Of a stretch of 64,000 nucleotides of DNA, positions 16,855-26,888 are shown in pieces. Within the stretch, counting starts at the first letter, position 1. Each line of letters opens with the position of its first letter. Made by a program: the position numbers and the translations under genes. The DNA lies in the NCBI RefSeq assembly GCF_001865675.1, contig NZ_CP011319.1, positions 1,674,001-1,738,000 of the forward strand, in the 5' to 3' direction. The notes beneath the pieces were generated by a model, which saw only the letters and a program-made list of their open reading frames with translations, had not been told where the DNA came from and searched no databases. This stretch comes from Janthinobacterium sp. 1_2014MBL_MicDiv (GTDB lineage: Bacteria; Pseudomonadota; Gammaproteobacteria; Burkholderiales; Burkholderiaceae_D).

Positions 16855-18849
16855 TCAGCCGAGCTTTTCGAGTTCATCCTGCAAGTCCAGCCATTCCGCT
16901 TCCAGCTGCGCCAGGTCCTTGGTGAAGAAGGTCTGATCCGCCAGCAGCTGTTTCAGCTTGGCCTTGTTGGCCGCGTCATAGATGGTCGGCTCGCCCAGCT
17001 TGGCTTCCGTTTCCGCCTTTTGCGCATTGCGCTTGGCGATCTGCTCTTCCTGGCGCTTGATCTTGTTTTCGATCGGCTTGCGCAGGGCGGCCGCCTTCTG
17101 GCGGTCTTCCGCTTCCTGGCGCTTGTCGCGCACGGGGGCGGCAGGGGCGGCGGCCGGCGCAGGGACGGACGAGGTTACCGGAAAGTCGGTCTTGTTGGCC
17201 TTGCCGGCGGCCGGCAGCACGTCCGTGCCCTTGCCCAGCTTGGTCTTGAACAGCCAGTCCTTGTAGTCGTCCAGGTCGCCGTCGAACGGCTGCAGCTTGC
17301 CGTCGGCAACGATGATGAATTCGTCCGTGGTGGCGCGCAGCAAATGGCGATCATGGGAGACGACGACGAGCGTGCCTTCGAACTGCGCCAGCGCTTCCGT
17401 CAGCGCTTCGCGCGTTTCCAGATCCAGATGGTTGGTCGGTTCATCGAGCAACAGCAAGTTCGGACGCTGCCAGACGATCAGGGCCAGCGCCAGGCGGGCT
17501 TTTTCGCCGCCCGAGAACGGCGCGATCGAGGCCGTGACCATGTTGCCGGGGAAGTTGAAGCCGCCGAGGAAGTTGCGCAGCTCCTGTTCGCGCACGGTCG
17601 GCGCGATCTTGGCCAGATGCCACAGCGGCGATTCGTCATGGCGCAGCATTTCCACCTGGTGCTGGGCGAAGTAGCCGATGTTGAGGCCCTTGCCCATGGT
17701 GGCGTCGCCGTTCAAAGGCATCAGCTCGCCGGCGATGGTCTTGATCAGGGTCGACTTGCCGGCGCCGTTCTGGCCCAAGAGGCCGATGCGCTGGCCGATC
17801 TGCAGCGAAAACTTGATGCCGTTGACGATGGTCTTGTGCGTGATTTCGCCCGTCGCTTCGTTTTCGATCTTGTAGCCCGCATCGACGTCTTCCATCACCA
17901 GCAGCGGGTTCGGCGCGCTCAGCGGCTCGCGGAATTCGAACGAGAATTCGGCGGCGGCGCGCAATGGCGCCAGCTCTTCCATCTTCGCCAGCGCCTTCAT
18001 GCGGCTTTGCGCCTGGCGCGCCTTCGAGGCTTGCGCCTTGAAGCGGTTGACGAACGATTCCAGGTGGGCGCGCTTGCGCTGCTGCTTTTCCAGCGCGCCG
18101 GCGGCCAGGATCATCTGCGCCGCGCGCTGGCGCTCGAAGCTCGAGTAGTTGCCCGAGTAGCGTTTCAGCTTGCGCTCGTCGATATGCACGACCACGTTGA
18201 CCACTTCGTCGAGGAAGTCGCGGTCATGGGAAATGATCAGCAGGGTGCCGGCGTAGCGTTTCAGCCAGTCTTCCAGCCAGATGATGGCGTCCAGGTCCAG
18301 ATGGTTGGTCGGTTCATCGAGCAGCAGCAGGTCGGACGGGCACATCAGCGCCTGCGCCAGGTTCAAGCGCATGCGCCAGCCGCCGGAGAAGCTGGCCACC
18401 GGTTGCTGCATCTGGTCCAGGGTAAAGCCCAGGCCCAGCAGCAACTGCTCGCCGCGCGACTGCACCGTGTAGGCGTCGGCATCGGCCATCGCGCTGTAGA
18501 TTTCGCCGATGGCGATGCCGTTTTCCGACGTTGCCGGTTCCGATTCCAGGCGCGCCAGCTCCGCTTCCAGCTTGCGCAGGGTGACGTCGCCGTCGATCGC
18601 GTAGTCGAGCGCGGCGCGGTCCAGCGGCGGCGTTTCCTGCGCCACGTAAGCCACGCGCCACTTGGCCGGGAAATCGATCTCGCCCTGGTCAGGGTGCAGC
18701 TCGCCGCGCATCATCGCGAACAGGCTCGATTTGCCCGCGCCATTGGCGCCGATCAGGCCGATCTTGTCGCCCGGGTTGAGGGTGACGTCGACTTGTTCGA
18801 GCAACGGTTTGATGCCGCGCATCAGGCTTACTTGTAGGAAACGTATCAT
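16855..18849 (-). CDS. yheS: ABC-F family ATPase YheS
   Basis: 664 residues with two ABC domains and no membrane part. Walker A motifs are GANGAGKSS (about residue 36) and GQNGAGKST (about 360); signature motifs are FSGGWRMRL and FSGGEKARL; both DEPTNHLDLD/E Walker B boxes are intact. A Lys/Arg-rich linker and a C-terminal coiled coil (KIKRQEEQIAKRNAQKAETEAKL) complete the ABC-F plan. ABC-F proteins act on the ribosome, and YheS in E. coli relieves certain stalls. It follows prmB, which methylates ribosomal protein L3, with a repeat element in the 138-bp gap. Confidence 0.93.
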   Translation of the reverse strand: MIRFLQVSLMRGIKPLLEQVDVTLNPGDKIGLIGANGAGKSSLFAMMRGELHPDQGEIDFPAKWRVAYVAQETPPLDRAALDYAIDGDVTLRKLEAELARLESEPATSENGIAIGEIYSAMADADAYTVQSRGEQLLLGLGFTLDQMQQPVASFSGGWRMRLNLAQALMCPSDLLLLDEPTNHLDLDAIIWLEDWLKRYAGTLLIISHDRDFLDEVVNVVVHIDERKLKRYSGNYSSFERQRAAQMILAAGALEKQQRKRAHLESFVNRFKAQASKARQAQSRMKALAKMEELAPLRAAAEFSFEFREPLSAPNPLLVMEDVDAGYKIENEATGEITHKTIVNGIKFSLQIGQRIGLLGQNGAGKSTLIKTIAGELMPLNGDATMGKGLNIGYFAQHQVEMLRHDESPLWHLAKIAPTVREQELRNFLGGFNFPGNMVTASIAPFSGGEKARLALALIVWQRPNLLLLDEPTNHLDLETREALTEALAQFEGTLVVVSHDRHLLRATTDEFIIVADGKLQPFDGDLDDYKDWLFKTKLGKGTDVLPAAGKANKTDFPVTSSVPAPAAAPAAPVRDKRQEAEDRQKAAALRKPIENKIKRQEEQIAKRNAQKAETEAKLGEPTIYDAANKAKLKQLLADQTFFTKDLAQLEAEWLDLQDELEKLG

Positions 18850-18896
18850 TTTTTTCTTTGTAAAGGCTGGGCTTTGACCCCCGCCGTAAAAACATC

Positions 18897-18980
18897 GTGT
18901 AGGTCGGATTAGTCCGCAGGGCGTAATCCGACGGGTGCCGCACAGGCATGTCGGATTACGCTACGCTAATCCGACCTACC
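18897..18980. repeat. Dispersed intergenic repeat, copy B
   Basis: Two hairpin units, GTAGGTCGGATTAG ... GTAATCCGAC and GTCGGATTACG ... CTAATCCGACCTAC, form an overall inverted structure like copy A. It lies between prmB and yheS on the same strand, so it could end or stabilise the prmB transcript. Confidence 0.85.
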
Positions 18981-18987
18981 AATTCCA

Positions 18988-19878
18988 TTAAACCAGCTTC
19001 AACTGCTCGGCCGTCAGCAGGAAGACCATGTCGTCGCCGGCGCTCGTCGTCAGCCAGGTCAGGCCCAGCTCGCCGAAGGCCGCTTCCGCGTATGCGCGTT
19101 CGTTGCCGATTTCAATCATCAGGATGCCGTCGTCCGTCAGGCGCTCGGCCGCGCCGGCGATGATCTTGCGCACCAGGTCCATGCCGTCGCTGCCGCCGTC
19201 GAGGGCGATCTGCGGTTCGGCCAGGTATTCCTGCGGCAGGGCGCCCATCGAGGCGGAATTCACGTACGGCGGGTTGCTGATGATCAAGTCGTATTTCTTG
19301 GCCGGCACGTTCGCGTACAGGTCCGATTCGATCAAGGTGACGCGGTCCTGCAGCTTGTAGGTGTCGACGTTGCGCTTGGCCACGGCCAGCGCGTCGGCGG
19401 AAATGTCCACGGCGTCGACCTGGGCGTTCGGGAAGGCGTCGGCCATCATGATCGACAGGCAGCCCGAGCCGGTGCACAGTTCCAGGATGTTTTCCACGGC
19501 TTCCGGTTCCGCCACCCACGGTGAGAAGTATTCAGGGATCAGTTCGGCGATGAAGGAGCGGGGCACGATCACGCGCTCGTCGACGTAGAAGTTGTAGGTG
19601 CCCAGCCAGCCTTCCTTGGTGATGTAGGCGGCCGGCACGCGGTCAATGCTGCGGCGGTCGATGACGCTCATCACGCTGGCCACTTCCGACGGCAGCAGTT
19701 TGGCGTCGAGGAAGGGTTCGAGTTTGTCGAGCGGCAACTTCAAGGTGTGCAGGATCAGATAGGCCGCTTCGTCGAACGCTTCGGCGCTGCCGTGGCCGAA
19801 AAACAGCTTGGCGGTGTTGAAACGGGTGACGGCGTAGCGCAGCAGGTCGCGTGGCGTGGAAAACGGGTTCGGGGTCAT
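18988..19878 (-). CDS. prmB: Ribosomal protein L3 glutamine N5-methyltransferase
   Basis: About 296 residues. The N-terminal helical domain (DLLRYAVTRFNTAKLFFGHG) is followed by VDERVIVPRSFIAELI, the SAM motif LELCTGSGCLSIMMA and the catalytic NPPYV that binds the glutamine side chain. PrmB methylates Gln in L3, distinct from PrmC (release factors). ATG 19878 has a GAGA ribosome site; ATG 19932, directly after the dapE stop, is the alternative. It is last in the dapE-prmB transcript, an order shared with other Burkholderiales. Confidence 0.93.
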   Translation of the reverse strand: MTPNPFSTPRDLLRYAVTRFNTAKLFFGHGSAEAFDEAAYLILHTLKLPLDKLEPFLDAKLLPSEVASVMSVIDRRSIDRVPAAYITKEGWLGTYNFYVDERVIVPRSFIAELIPEYFSPWVAEPEAVENILELCTGSGCLSIMMADAFPNAQVDAVDISADALAVAKRNVDTYKLQDRVTLIESDLYANVPAKKYDLIISNPPYVNSASMGALPQEYLAEPQIALDGGSDGMDLVRKIIAGAAERLTDDGILMIEIGNERAYAEAAFGELGLTWLTTSAGDDMVFLLTAEQLKLV

Positions 19879-19932
19879 GGCATTCTCGAAAAGACGGTGT
19901 TCTGGCCCGCCGTGACGGGCCTCGGTATTCAT

Positions 19933-21069
19933 TCAGACGGGCAGCAAATGCTCCAGCGTACGCCGGTAAATATTTTTCAGGGGATCGATGTGGCGCAGTT
20001 CGATGTGCTCGTCGATCTTGTGAATACTGGCATTGGGCGGCCCGAATTCTATCACTTGGGGGCAGATCTGCGCGATAAACCGGCCATCCGAGGTGCCGCC
20101 CGTGGTCGACAGCTCCGTCGTGATGCCCGTTTCCGCGTGGATCGCGGACGACAGCGCGTCGGAGAGGGTGCCGCGCGGCGTGAGGAAGGGCTGGCCGCTC
20201 AGGGTCCATTGCAAATCGTATTGCAAGTCATGCTTGTCGAGGATGGCGTGGACGCGCTCCTGCAGGCTTTCCGCCGTGCTGGCCGTGGAAAAGCGGAAGT
20301 TGAAATCGATCACCATGTCGCCCGGAATCACGTTGTTGGCGCCCGTGCCCGCGTTGATGTTGGACATTTGCCATGACGTCGGCAGGTAATATTCGTTGCC
20401 TGCGTCCCATTTTTCCTCGACCAGGTCGGCCAGCGCCTGCGCCGCTTCGTGGATGGGGTTCTGCGCCAGGTGCGGGTAGGCGATATGGCCTTGCACGCCC
20501 TTGATCGTCAGCCGGCCCGACAGCGAACCGCGGCGGCCATTCTTGATCATGTCGCCCAGCTGCGCGCTCGACGTCGGTTCGCCCACCAGGCAATAGTCGA
20601 TCCGTTCGCCACGTTCCTTGAGCTTGTCGCAGACGATGACGGTGCCGTCCGTGGCCGGGCCTTCCTCGTCGCTCGTGATCAGAAAGGCGATCGAGCCCGT
20701 GTGCTCGGGCGTGGCGGCGATGAATTCCTCGCAGGCAACTACCATCGCGGCGATCGAAGTCTTCATGTCGGCCGCGCCACGGCCGTACAGCTTGCCGTCG
20801 CGGTGGGTGGGAATGAATGGCAGCGAGCGCCATTGCTCGACGGGGCCGGTCGGCACCACGTCCGTATGGCCGGCAAAGACGAACACGGGCGACGTCGTGC
20901 CGCGGCGCGCCCACAGGTTGGTGACGTCGTTCGACTGTATCGTCTCGCAGGCAAAGCCCAGCGGCGTGAGGATATCGATCAGGTGCTGCTGGCAGCCCTT
21001 GTCATCGGGCGTGACCGAGGACAGGGCGATCAGTTTTTCGGTCAGGGCGAGGGTTTTGGAGGTGGTCAT
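19933..21069 (-). CDS. dapE: Succinyl-diaminopimelate desuccinylase
   Basis: 378 residues, M20 metallopeptidase family. The metal-binding motifs are FAGHTDVVPTGP (His) and YGRGAADMKTSIA (bridging Asp), the acid base lies in ITSDEEGPATDGT, and the C-terminal metal His is in FGPPNASIHKIDE. It removes succinate from N-succinyl-LL-diaminopimelate in lysine and peptidoglycan synthesis. It lies 54 bp after the Spx-like gene and directly before prmB. The acyl branch agrees with DapD and DapC upstream, both succinylase type. Confidence 0.96.
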   Translation of the reverse strand: MTTSKTLALTEKLIALSSVTPDDKGCQQHLIDILTPLGFACETIQSNDVTNLWARRGTTSPVFVFAGHTDVVPTGPVEQWRSLPFIPTHRDGKLYGRGAADMKTSIAAMVVACEEFIAATPEHTGSIAFLITSDEEGPATDGTVIVCDKLKERGERIDYCLVGEPTSSAQLGDMIKNGRRGSLSGRLTIKGVQGHIAYPHLAQNPIHEAAQALADLVEEKWDAGNEYYLPTSWQMSNINAGTGANNVIPGDMVIDFNFRFSTASTAESLQERVHAILDKHDLQYDLQWTLSGQPFLTPRGTLSDALSSAIHAETGITTELSTTGGTSDGRFIAQICPQVIEFGPPNASIHKIDEHIELRHIDPLKNIYRRTLEHLLPV

Positions 21070-21123
21070 GGTGTAGAGCGGGGTCGTACCCTTGGGGGCG
21101 CCCCAGCCTTGCAGGTGGCGGGT

Positions 21124-21477
21124 TTAAACTGAAAAAATGGTCTTGTACTGCGTATCGGAAAACGCCACGCTGAACTGGCCATCCTTGTCCAGCACGGGGC
21201 GCTTGATGATGGACGGGTTTTCCAGCATCAGCTCGAGGGCGCTGGCCGCGTCGGTGATCGATGCCTTGCGCTCGTCGGACAGGGCGCGCCAGGTCGTGCC
21301 TTTCCTGTTGACCAGCACATCCCACGGCAGCTGCTGCAGCCACGCTTCCACGGTGGCCCGTTCCAGGCCCTGTTTCTTGAAGTCGTGGAAGGCGAAGTCG
21401 AGTTGCTGCGCGGCCAGCCAGGTGCGGGCCTTTTTGACGGTATCGCAGTTGGGGATACCGTAGAGTGTAATGGTCAT
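21124..21477 (-). CDS. ArsC/Spx-family protein (YffB type)
   Basis: 117 residues. The thioredoxin-like opening ITLYGIPNCDTVKKARTWL keeps a single Cys in the position of the ArsC active site, followed by FHDFKKQGL and the ending IIKRPVLDKDGQFSVAFSDTQYKTIF. This is the YffB branch, glutathione-dependent or of unknown role rather than arsenate reductase. It is regularly found before dapE in betaproteobacteria, as here. ATG 21477 is chosen over an upstream ATG because the family starts at the first beta strand. Confidence 0.9.
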   Translation of the reverse strand: MTITLYGIPNCDTVKKARTWLAAQQLDFAFHDFKKQGLERATVEAWLQQLPWDVLVNRKGTTWRALSDERKASITDAASALELMLENPSIIKRPVLDKDGQFSVAFSDTQYKTIFSV

Positions 21478-21612
21478 AGTGATAGTGCTAACGGGGAATG
21501 AATGCGGTTCGCTTGATCGCGGCGCTTGCGCCAGCACGATATGCGATGTTAGCCGTCATTATACAGTCGATGTGCAGCCGATGCGGCGCTGCAACATGTT
21601 CCGGGGATTCCC

Positions 21613-23160
21613 CTACACGGGCCGCGGCGCCGCCTTGCCCATCTCTGGCGCACCGAAATGCAGGCCCAGGCGCAAGGCCAGGGCGCGCAGGGCGCCGCTT
21701 TCCTGCAGGTGCAGGGCCAGCGCGATATGGCCGTCGGGGCGCACCAGGTAGGCGGCGTCGCGGCCCAGTCCGGCCAGCTTGGCGGCCACGTTGAAGGTAT
21801 AGCAATGCACGGGCAGTTTGAGCACACGCGCCTCGTCCAGCAGTTCGGGCGCCGGCTCGCCATAGATATGCAATTGCCAATCCATGCTGCGCAGGGCCGT
21901 GAAATTGTCTTGCGTGCCATCGGAGAACCACGGCAGGCGGTCGCCGCCGCGCAAGTGTTCCGCGTAGCCGGCGGACAGGGCGCTGTCTTCATAGCTGATC
22001 TGGATTTGCGATACCGTCTTGAACAGCAAACGGCGCGCGCGCTCGAAGCCGGACAGGAAGGGCAGCGCGTGCGGCACCAGCCAGCGCCGCAGGAATTGCC
22101 CGGCCATGCCTTGCGCGACGATGGCCTGGAAGGCGCGGTCGGTGGTGGCGACGAGGCGGCGCGCGAAGACGATGCGCTCGCTTTCATAGGTGTCGAGCAG
22201 GGCGTCGTTGCTCTGGCCGTGCAGCTTTTGCGCCAGTTTCCACGCCAGGTTGACGGCGTCGCCCAGGCCCGTGTTCATGCCCTGGCCGCCGACGGGGCTG
22301 TGCAAGTGCGCCGCGTCGCCGAGGAGGAAGCAGCGCCGCTGGCGAAATTGCCCGGCCACCCGGTGATGCACTTTATACGTGGAAAACCAGTTGACGTGCT
22401 CGACCTGGGCTCCCAGCAGGGTTTCCACGTCGGCGCGCACGTCGTCGAAGACGGGCGCGGGCGCGCCTTCCGGGCGGTCGGGCAGGATGCCGATCAGGCG
22501 TTGCATGCCGCTGGTGCGCACGGGCAGCATCAGGGCGAAGGAATTCGCGCCCAGGTGGGCGTGCAAATCCGTGTTGCCGCCGGCCACCTGCGCATCGGCC
22601 ACGTAATACAGGTGGTCATAGGTGCCGCCGGAAAAGTCCACGCCGGCGATCGTGCGCACGGCGCTGCGGGCGCCGTCGCAGCCGCAGATATAGTCAAACG
22701 TGCAATATTGGCGTTCGCCATCTTTCAATAGAATGGCTTGCACTTCGCTATCGTCCTGCGTCCACAGGTCCAGCGTGAGGTTCCATTCCACGTGCACGCC
22801 GGCCGCCGCCAGCTTGCTGATAAGAAAACGTTCATGTTCGTCCTGGGGCAGGCTCAGCACGAAGGGATAGGGGCTCAGGCCTTCGCCGATCTCGCCCAGC
22901 GTCAGTTTCACCAGTTCCTCGCCGCCTTCGTGGATGTGCGCCGCATTGATCTTGATGCCGAGGCTGACCAGCTCGTCGGCAAAGCCCAGCTGCTGGTAAA
23001 ACTCCAGGGTGCGCGCATGCACGGCCATGGCCCGCGACGCCTGGCCCGGTCCGCTATTTTTGTCGATGATGCGGCAATCGACGCCATGGCGCGCCAGGCG
23101 CAAGGCAAGCATGAGGCCGGTAGGGCCGGCGCCGACGATCAATACGGGAGGTGTATTCAT
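21613..23160 (-). CDS. FAD-dependent aromatic-type monooxygenase (group A, UbiH/PheA-like)
   Basis: 515 residues. The N-terminal Rossmann motif VLIVGAGPTGLMLALRLARHG binds the FAD ADP part, DGARSAVR is the DG motif, and GDAAHLHSPVGGQGMNTGLGDAVNLAWKL is the GD motif. The C-terminal thioredoxin-like extension (YLVRPDGHIALAL) is that of phenol hydroxylase/TfdB-type enzymes. Such enzymes hydroxylate aromatic rings with NAD(P)H and O2; the substrate cannot be inferred. It interrupts the otherwise conserved dap cluster and sits behind a terminator, so it is probably an independent insertion. Confidence 0.93.
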   Translation of the reverse strand: MNTPPVLIVGAGPTGLMLALRLARHGVDCRIIDKNSGPGQASRAMAVHARTLEFYQQLGFADELVSLGIKINAAHIHEGGEELVKLTLGEIGEGLSPYPFVLSLPQDEHERFLISKLAAAGVHVEWNLTLDLWTQDDSEVQAILLKDGERQYCTFDYICGCDGARSAVRTIAGVDFSGGTYDHLYYVADAQVAGGNTDLHAHLGANSFALMLPVRTSGMQRLIGILPDRPEGAPAPVFDDVRADVETLLGAQVEHVNWFSTYKVHHRVAGQFRQRRCFLLGDAAHLHSPVGGQGMNTGLGDAVNLAWKLAQKLHGQSNDALLDTYESERIVFARRLVATTDRAFQAIVAQGMAGQFLRRWLVPHALPFLSGFERARRLLFKTVSQIQISYEDSALSAGYAEHLRGGDRLPWFSDGTQDNFTALRSMDWQLHIYGEPAPELLDEARVLKLPVHCYTFNVAAKLAGLGRDAAYLVRPDGHIALALHLQESGALRALALRLGLHFGAPEMGKAAPRPV

Positions 23161-23217
23161 GCCATCCAGTATAGGACAGGATGGAAGGCGGGGGCGGGAC
23201 GATTGAAGTTGCGTACC

Positions 23218-23250
23218 GGAAATGAAAATGTCCCGCCAGAGCGGGACATC
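23218..23250 (-). terminator. Rho-independent terminator after dapD
   Basis: ATGTCCCGC (23228-23236) pairs with GCGGGACAT (23241-23249); on the minus strand a TTTTCATTT tract follows. It ends the dapC-dapD transcript before the monooxygenase gene. Confidence 0.8.
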
Positions 23251-23282
23251 CGGGGTATGGCGTGCGCCTTGCGGCGCAGTGA

Positions 23283-24110
<828 letters not shown>

Positions 24111-24123
24111 GATGATGTCTTGT

Positions 24124-25353
24124 TTAGTTGATTGATGCGGATGCGGAAAGCTGCTGGCAGAATTTTACTATGCGCAGCGCCGCTTCCAGCCCTTCGGCCG
24201 TTTCGGCCACGAGGGCCATGCGGATGCGGTTGCGGCCCGGATTGATGCCGTGCGCGTCGCGCGCCAGGTAACTGCCAGGCAATACCGTGACATTATATTC
24301 GGCGTACAGGCGTTGCGCGAATTGCGTGTCGGACAGTCCCGTGCGGCTGACGTCGGCCCACAGGTAGAAGCCGGCGTCCGGCAGTTGCACGTCCATCACC
24401 GTTTGCAGCAGCGGCGTGATGGCGTCGAACTTGGCGCGGTACTTGGCGCGATTTTCCTCGACATGGGTTTCGTCGTTCCAGGCCGCGACGGAGGCCGCCT
24501 GCACGGCGGGGCTCATGGCGCCGCCGTGGTAGGTTCGGTACAGCAGGAATTTTTTCAGCACTTCCGCGTCGCCGGCGACAAAGCCCGAGCGCATGCCCGG
24601 CACGTTCGAGCGCTTCGACAGGCTGGAAAACACCACCAGGCGCGCATATGGACGCTCGATGGTGGACAGGCCCAGCATGTGCGCCGCCTGCAGCGCGCCC
24701 AGCGGGGGCGTGTCGCCGTGGTAAATCTCGGAATAGCACTCGTCGGCGGCGATGACGAAGTCGTGGCGCTCGGACAGGGCGAACAGGTGTTCCCAGTCCG
24801 TCAGGCTCAGGACGGCGCCCGTCGGGTTGCCCGGCGAACACAGGAACAGCAGCTTGACCTTTTCCCACACGGACGCGGGCACGCTGTCGTAATCGCAGCC
24901 GAAATTGCGCGCCGGGTCGGAATTGACGAAATACGGTTCGGCGCCGGCCAGGTAGGCCGCGCCTTCATAGATCTGGTAAAACGGATTCGGGCTGATCACG
25001 AGCGAGCCGGCCGACGGATCGATCACCGTTTGCGCCAGCGCAAACAGCGCTTCGCGCGAACCGTTCACGGGCAGGATTTGCGTGGCAGGATTGAGCTTGG
25101 GGATGCCATAGCGGCGCTCGAGCCAGCCGGCAATGGCGGTACGCAAGGCTTCCGAACCGATGGTGGTCGGATAGCTGGCCAGGCCATGGATATTGTCCGT
25201 CAATGCCTGCTCGATGAAGGCTGGCGTCGGATGCTTGGGCTCGCCCATGCCCAGGCTGATGGGCGCGTAGTCGGGATTGACCGTCACGCCGGCAAACAGC
25301 TGGCGCAGCTTTTCAAACGGATATGGTTGCAGTTTAGCAAGAAGTGGATTCAC
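24124..25353 (-). CDS. dapC: Succinyldiaminopimelate transaminase
   Basis: About 409 residues, fold-type I PLP aminotransferase. It begins NPLLAKLQPYPFEKLRQLF, a strong match to the betaproteobacterial DapC N-terminus. PLP contacts include NGSREALFALAQ, SPGNPTG, ADECYSEIYH and the Schiff-base Lys in SSLSKRSNVPGMRSGF. It makes N-succinyl-diaminopimelate from the keto acid. The start is GTG 25353 because the 20 residues ahead of it in the ATG frame are unlike the family. First gene of dapCD; a -10-like TATAAT lies about 95 bp upstream. Confidence 0.93.
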   Translation of the reverse strand: MNPLLAKLQPYPFEKLRQLFAGVTVNPDYAPISLGMGEPKHPTPAFIEQALTDNIHGLASYPTTIGSEALRTAIAGWLERRYGIPKLNPATQILPVNGSREALFALAQTVIDPSAGSLVISPNPFYQIYEGAAYLAGAEPYFVNSDPARNFGCDYDSVPASVWEKVKLLFLCSPGNPTGAVLSLTDWEHLFALSERHDFVIAADECYSEIYHGDTPPLGALQAAHMLGLSTIERPYARLVVFSSLSKRSNVPGMRSGFVAGDAEVLKKFLLYRTYHGGAMSPAVQAASVAAWNDETHVEENRAKYRAKFDAITPLLQTVMDVQLPDAGFYLWADVSRTGLSDTQFAQRLYAEYNVTVLPGSYLARDAHGINPGRNRIRMALVAETAEGLEAALRIVKFCQQLSASASIN

Positions 25354-25656
25354 GGAGCGGACCAGGGCAAGAGTGGAATGATGGTGTCGCCGATCATGGC
25401 CGGCACGGCGCAATGACGCAGGTCAAATAAATCGGCTCAGCCTTTTATTATAGCCGTCCTCGCGCATGGGCTGTGCAAGCGGGGCCTGGCAGGGCGATGC
25501 CTTGGCCTTGGCTGCGGCTGGTGCCGGCCTCGTGGCCATGGCTGGCGCCGGGCCCGGTTCATGCCAGGTCCTGCCAGCCCCGGCGCGCCGCCTGCCCATC
25601 ACGGCCTTGCCGCGCCGGGGAGTGCCGCGCCATGGCGCGGCAGGGTAAAATACGCT
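25354..25656. promoter_or_regulatory. Divergent dapC/tsaB intergenic region with a minus-strand -10 box
   Basis: On the minus strand TATAAT is at 25452-25447, with TTGCAC 20 bp further upstream (longer than the ideal 17). The stretch from 25460 to 25650 is GC-rich and shows no other gene or clear site, apart from TAAAATA shortly before tsaB. Confidence 0.4.
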
Positions 25657-26382
25657 ATGTCTACCTTACTTCCCACCCTGCTTGCTATTGAAACTTCGTC
25701 GGAACTCGCGTCTTGCGCCCTGCTGCGCGGCGATGCCGTCCTGTCCCGCTCTTCCTCGGGCGTGCGCACCCATTCCCAGTCCATCTTGCCGATGGTGCAA
25801 GAACTGCTGGCCGAAGCGGGCGTGACCCTGGCCGAGGTCGATGCCATCGCCTATGGCTCCGGCCCCGGCTCGTTTACGGGCGTGCGCACGGCATGCGGCA
25901 TCGCGCAAGGCCTGGCCTATGGCGCCAGCCTGCCCGTCGTGCCCGTCGTCACCCTTGATGCGATGGCGCTCGCGTGCCATCAGCAGCATGGCGCGCAACG
26001 CATCGTAACCGTGCTCGACGCCCGCATGGGTGAAGTGTACTGGGCGCAATACGATTGCCAGGATGGCTTGCAAGCCATCTTGCCGCCGGCCCTGAGCGCG
26101 CCGGCCGGCGTGGCGCCGCAGGGCGACGTCGCCGGCTGCGGCAATGGCTTCACGGCGTATGCCGAGGCATTGGCCGCGCTGCCCTGCGCCGCCACTGCCG
26201 ATGCCGCCATCATGCCGCACGCCGTGCAGGTGGCGCAGCTGGCGCGCATTGCTTTTGCCGCCGGCCACGTCGTGAAGGCGGCCGATGCCCAGCCTTTGTA
26301 CTTGCGCAACAAGATCGCCTACACGAGCGCCGAACGCCTGGACATGCAGGCCGCCAAGGCGGCCGCGGAGTCCGTGCAATGA
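25657..26382 (+). CDS. tsaB: tRNA t6A37 biosynthesis protein TsaB
   Basis: 241 residues, ASKHA fold. LLAIETSSELASCALLRGD opens the domain, then HSQSILPMVQELLAEAGV, and IAYGSGPGSFTGVRTACGIAQGLAYG is the family signature. TsaB binds TsaD and TsaE to make threonylcarbamoyl-adenosine on tRNAs that read ANN codons. ATG 25657 is chosen because the frame upstream is Pro/Gly-rich noise. It overlaps rimI by ATGA, as in many proteobacteria where the two are paired. Confidence 0.95.
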   Translation: MSTLLPTLLAIETSSELASCALLRGDAVLSRSSSGVRTHSQSILPMVQELLAEAGVTLAEVDAIAYGSGPGSFTGVRTACGIAQGLAYGASLPVVPVVTLDAMALACHQQHGAQRIVTVLDARMGEVYWAQYDCQDGLQAILPPALSAPAGVAPQGDVAGCGNGFTAYAEALAALPCAATADAAIMPHAVQVAQLARIAFAAGHVVKAADAQPLYLRNKIAYTSAERLDMQAAKAAAESVQ

Positions 26383-26888
26383 GGGAGGCGGGCAAGGACG
26401 CGGTAACGCAGGCCGACAGCGCAGCCGGCTGGGACTTGCTGCGCCTCGACTATCAGCCGATGGGCGAAGCGGACCTGGCCGAAGTGCTGGCGCTGGAGCA
26501 GCGCGTATATCCGCATCCCTGGACGCATGGCAACTTTGTCGATTCGCTGCAGAGCGGTTACCCGGCCTGGGTCTTGCGCGACGTGGATGGCACCTTGCTC
26601 GGCTACTTCCTGCTGATGCTGGTCGTCGACGAGGCGCATTTGCTCAACGTGGCCGTCGACGGCGCCATTCAGGGCCAGGGGCTGGGCCGTTTCCTGCTGA
26701 ACCAGGCCTGCGCCTGCGCGCGCCAGCTGGGCATGGAATCGATGCTGCTGGAAGTGCGCCCGTCGAATGTGCGCGCGCTCGATATTTACCAGCGCTATGG
26801 ATTTGCACAGATAGGCCGGCGCAAGGGATACTATCCGGCCAGTAACTCGCAACGTGAGGACGCCATCGTGATGCGTTATACCTTATGA
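26379..26888 (+). CDS. rimI: Ribosomal protein S18 N-alanine acetyltransferase
   Basis: 169 residues, GNAT fold. After an N-terminal extension of about 25 residues comes MGEADLAEVLALEQRVYPHPWTHGNF, then HLLNVAVDGAIQGQGLGRFLL (acetyl-CoA loop Q-x-x-G-x-G) and LLEVRPSNVRALDIYQRYGF with IGRRKGYYP. RimI acetylates the N-terminal Ala of S18 and can modify other proteins. The ATG overlaps the tsaB stop. A later start at residue 28 (MGEADL) would match shorter homologues. Confidence 0.93.
   Translation: MREAGKDAVTQADSAAGWDLLRLDYQPMGEADLAEVLALEQRVYPHPWTHGNFVDSLQSGYPAWVLRDVDGTLLGYFLLMLVVDEAHLLNVAVDGAIQGQGLGRFLLNQACACARQLGMESMLLEVRPSNVRALDIYQRYGFAQIGRRKGYYPASNSQREDAIVMRYTL

Noticed and set aside
17020..18837. 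605-codon plus-strand frame opposite yheS
   Set aside because: No family motif; composition typical of an antisense frame, while yheS has both ABC cassettes.
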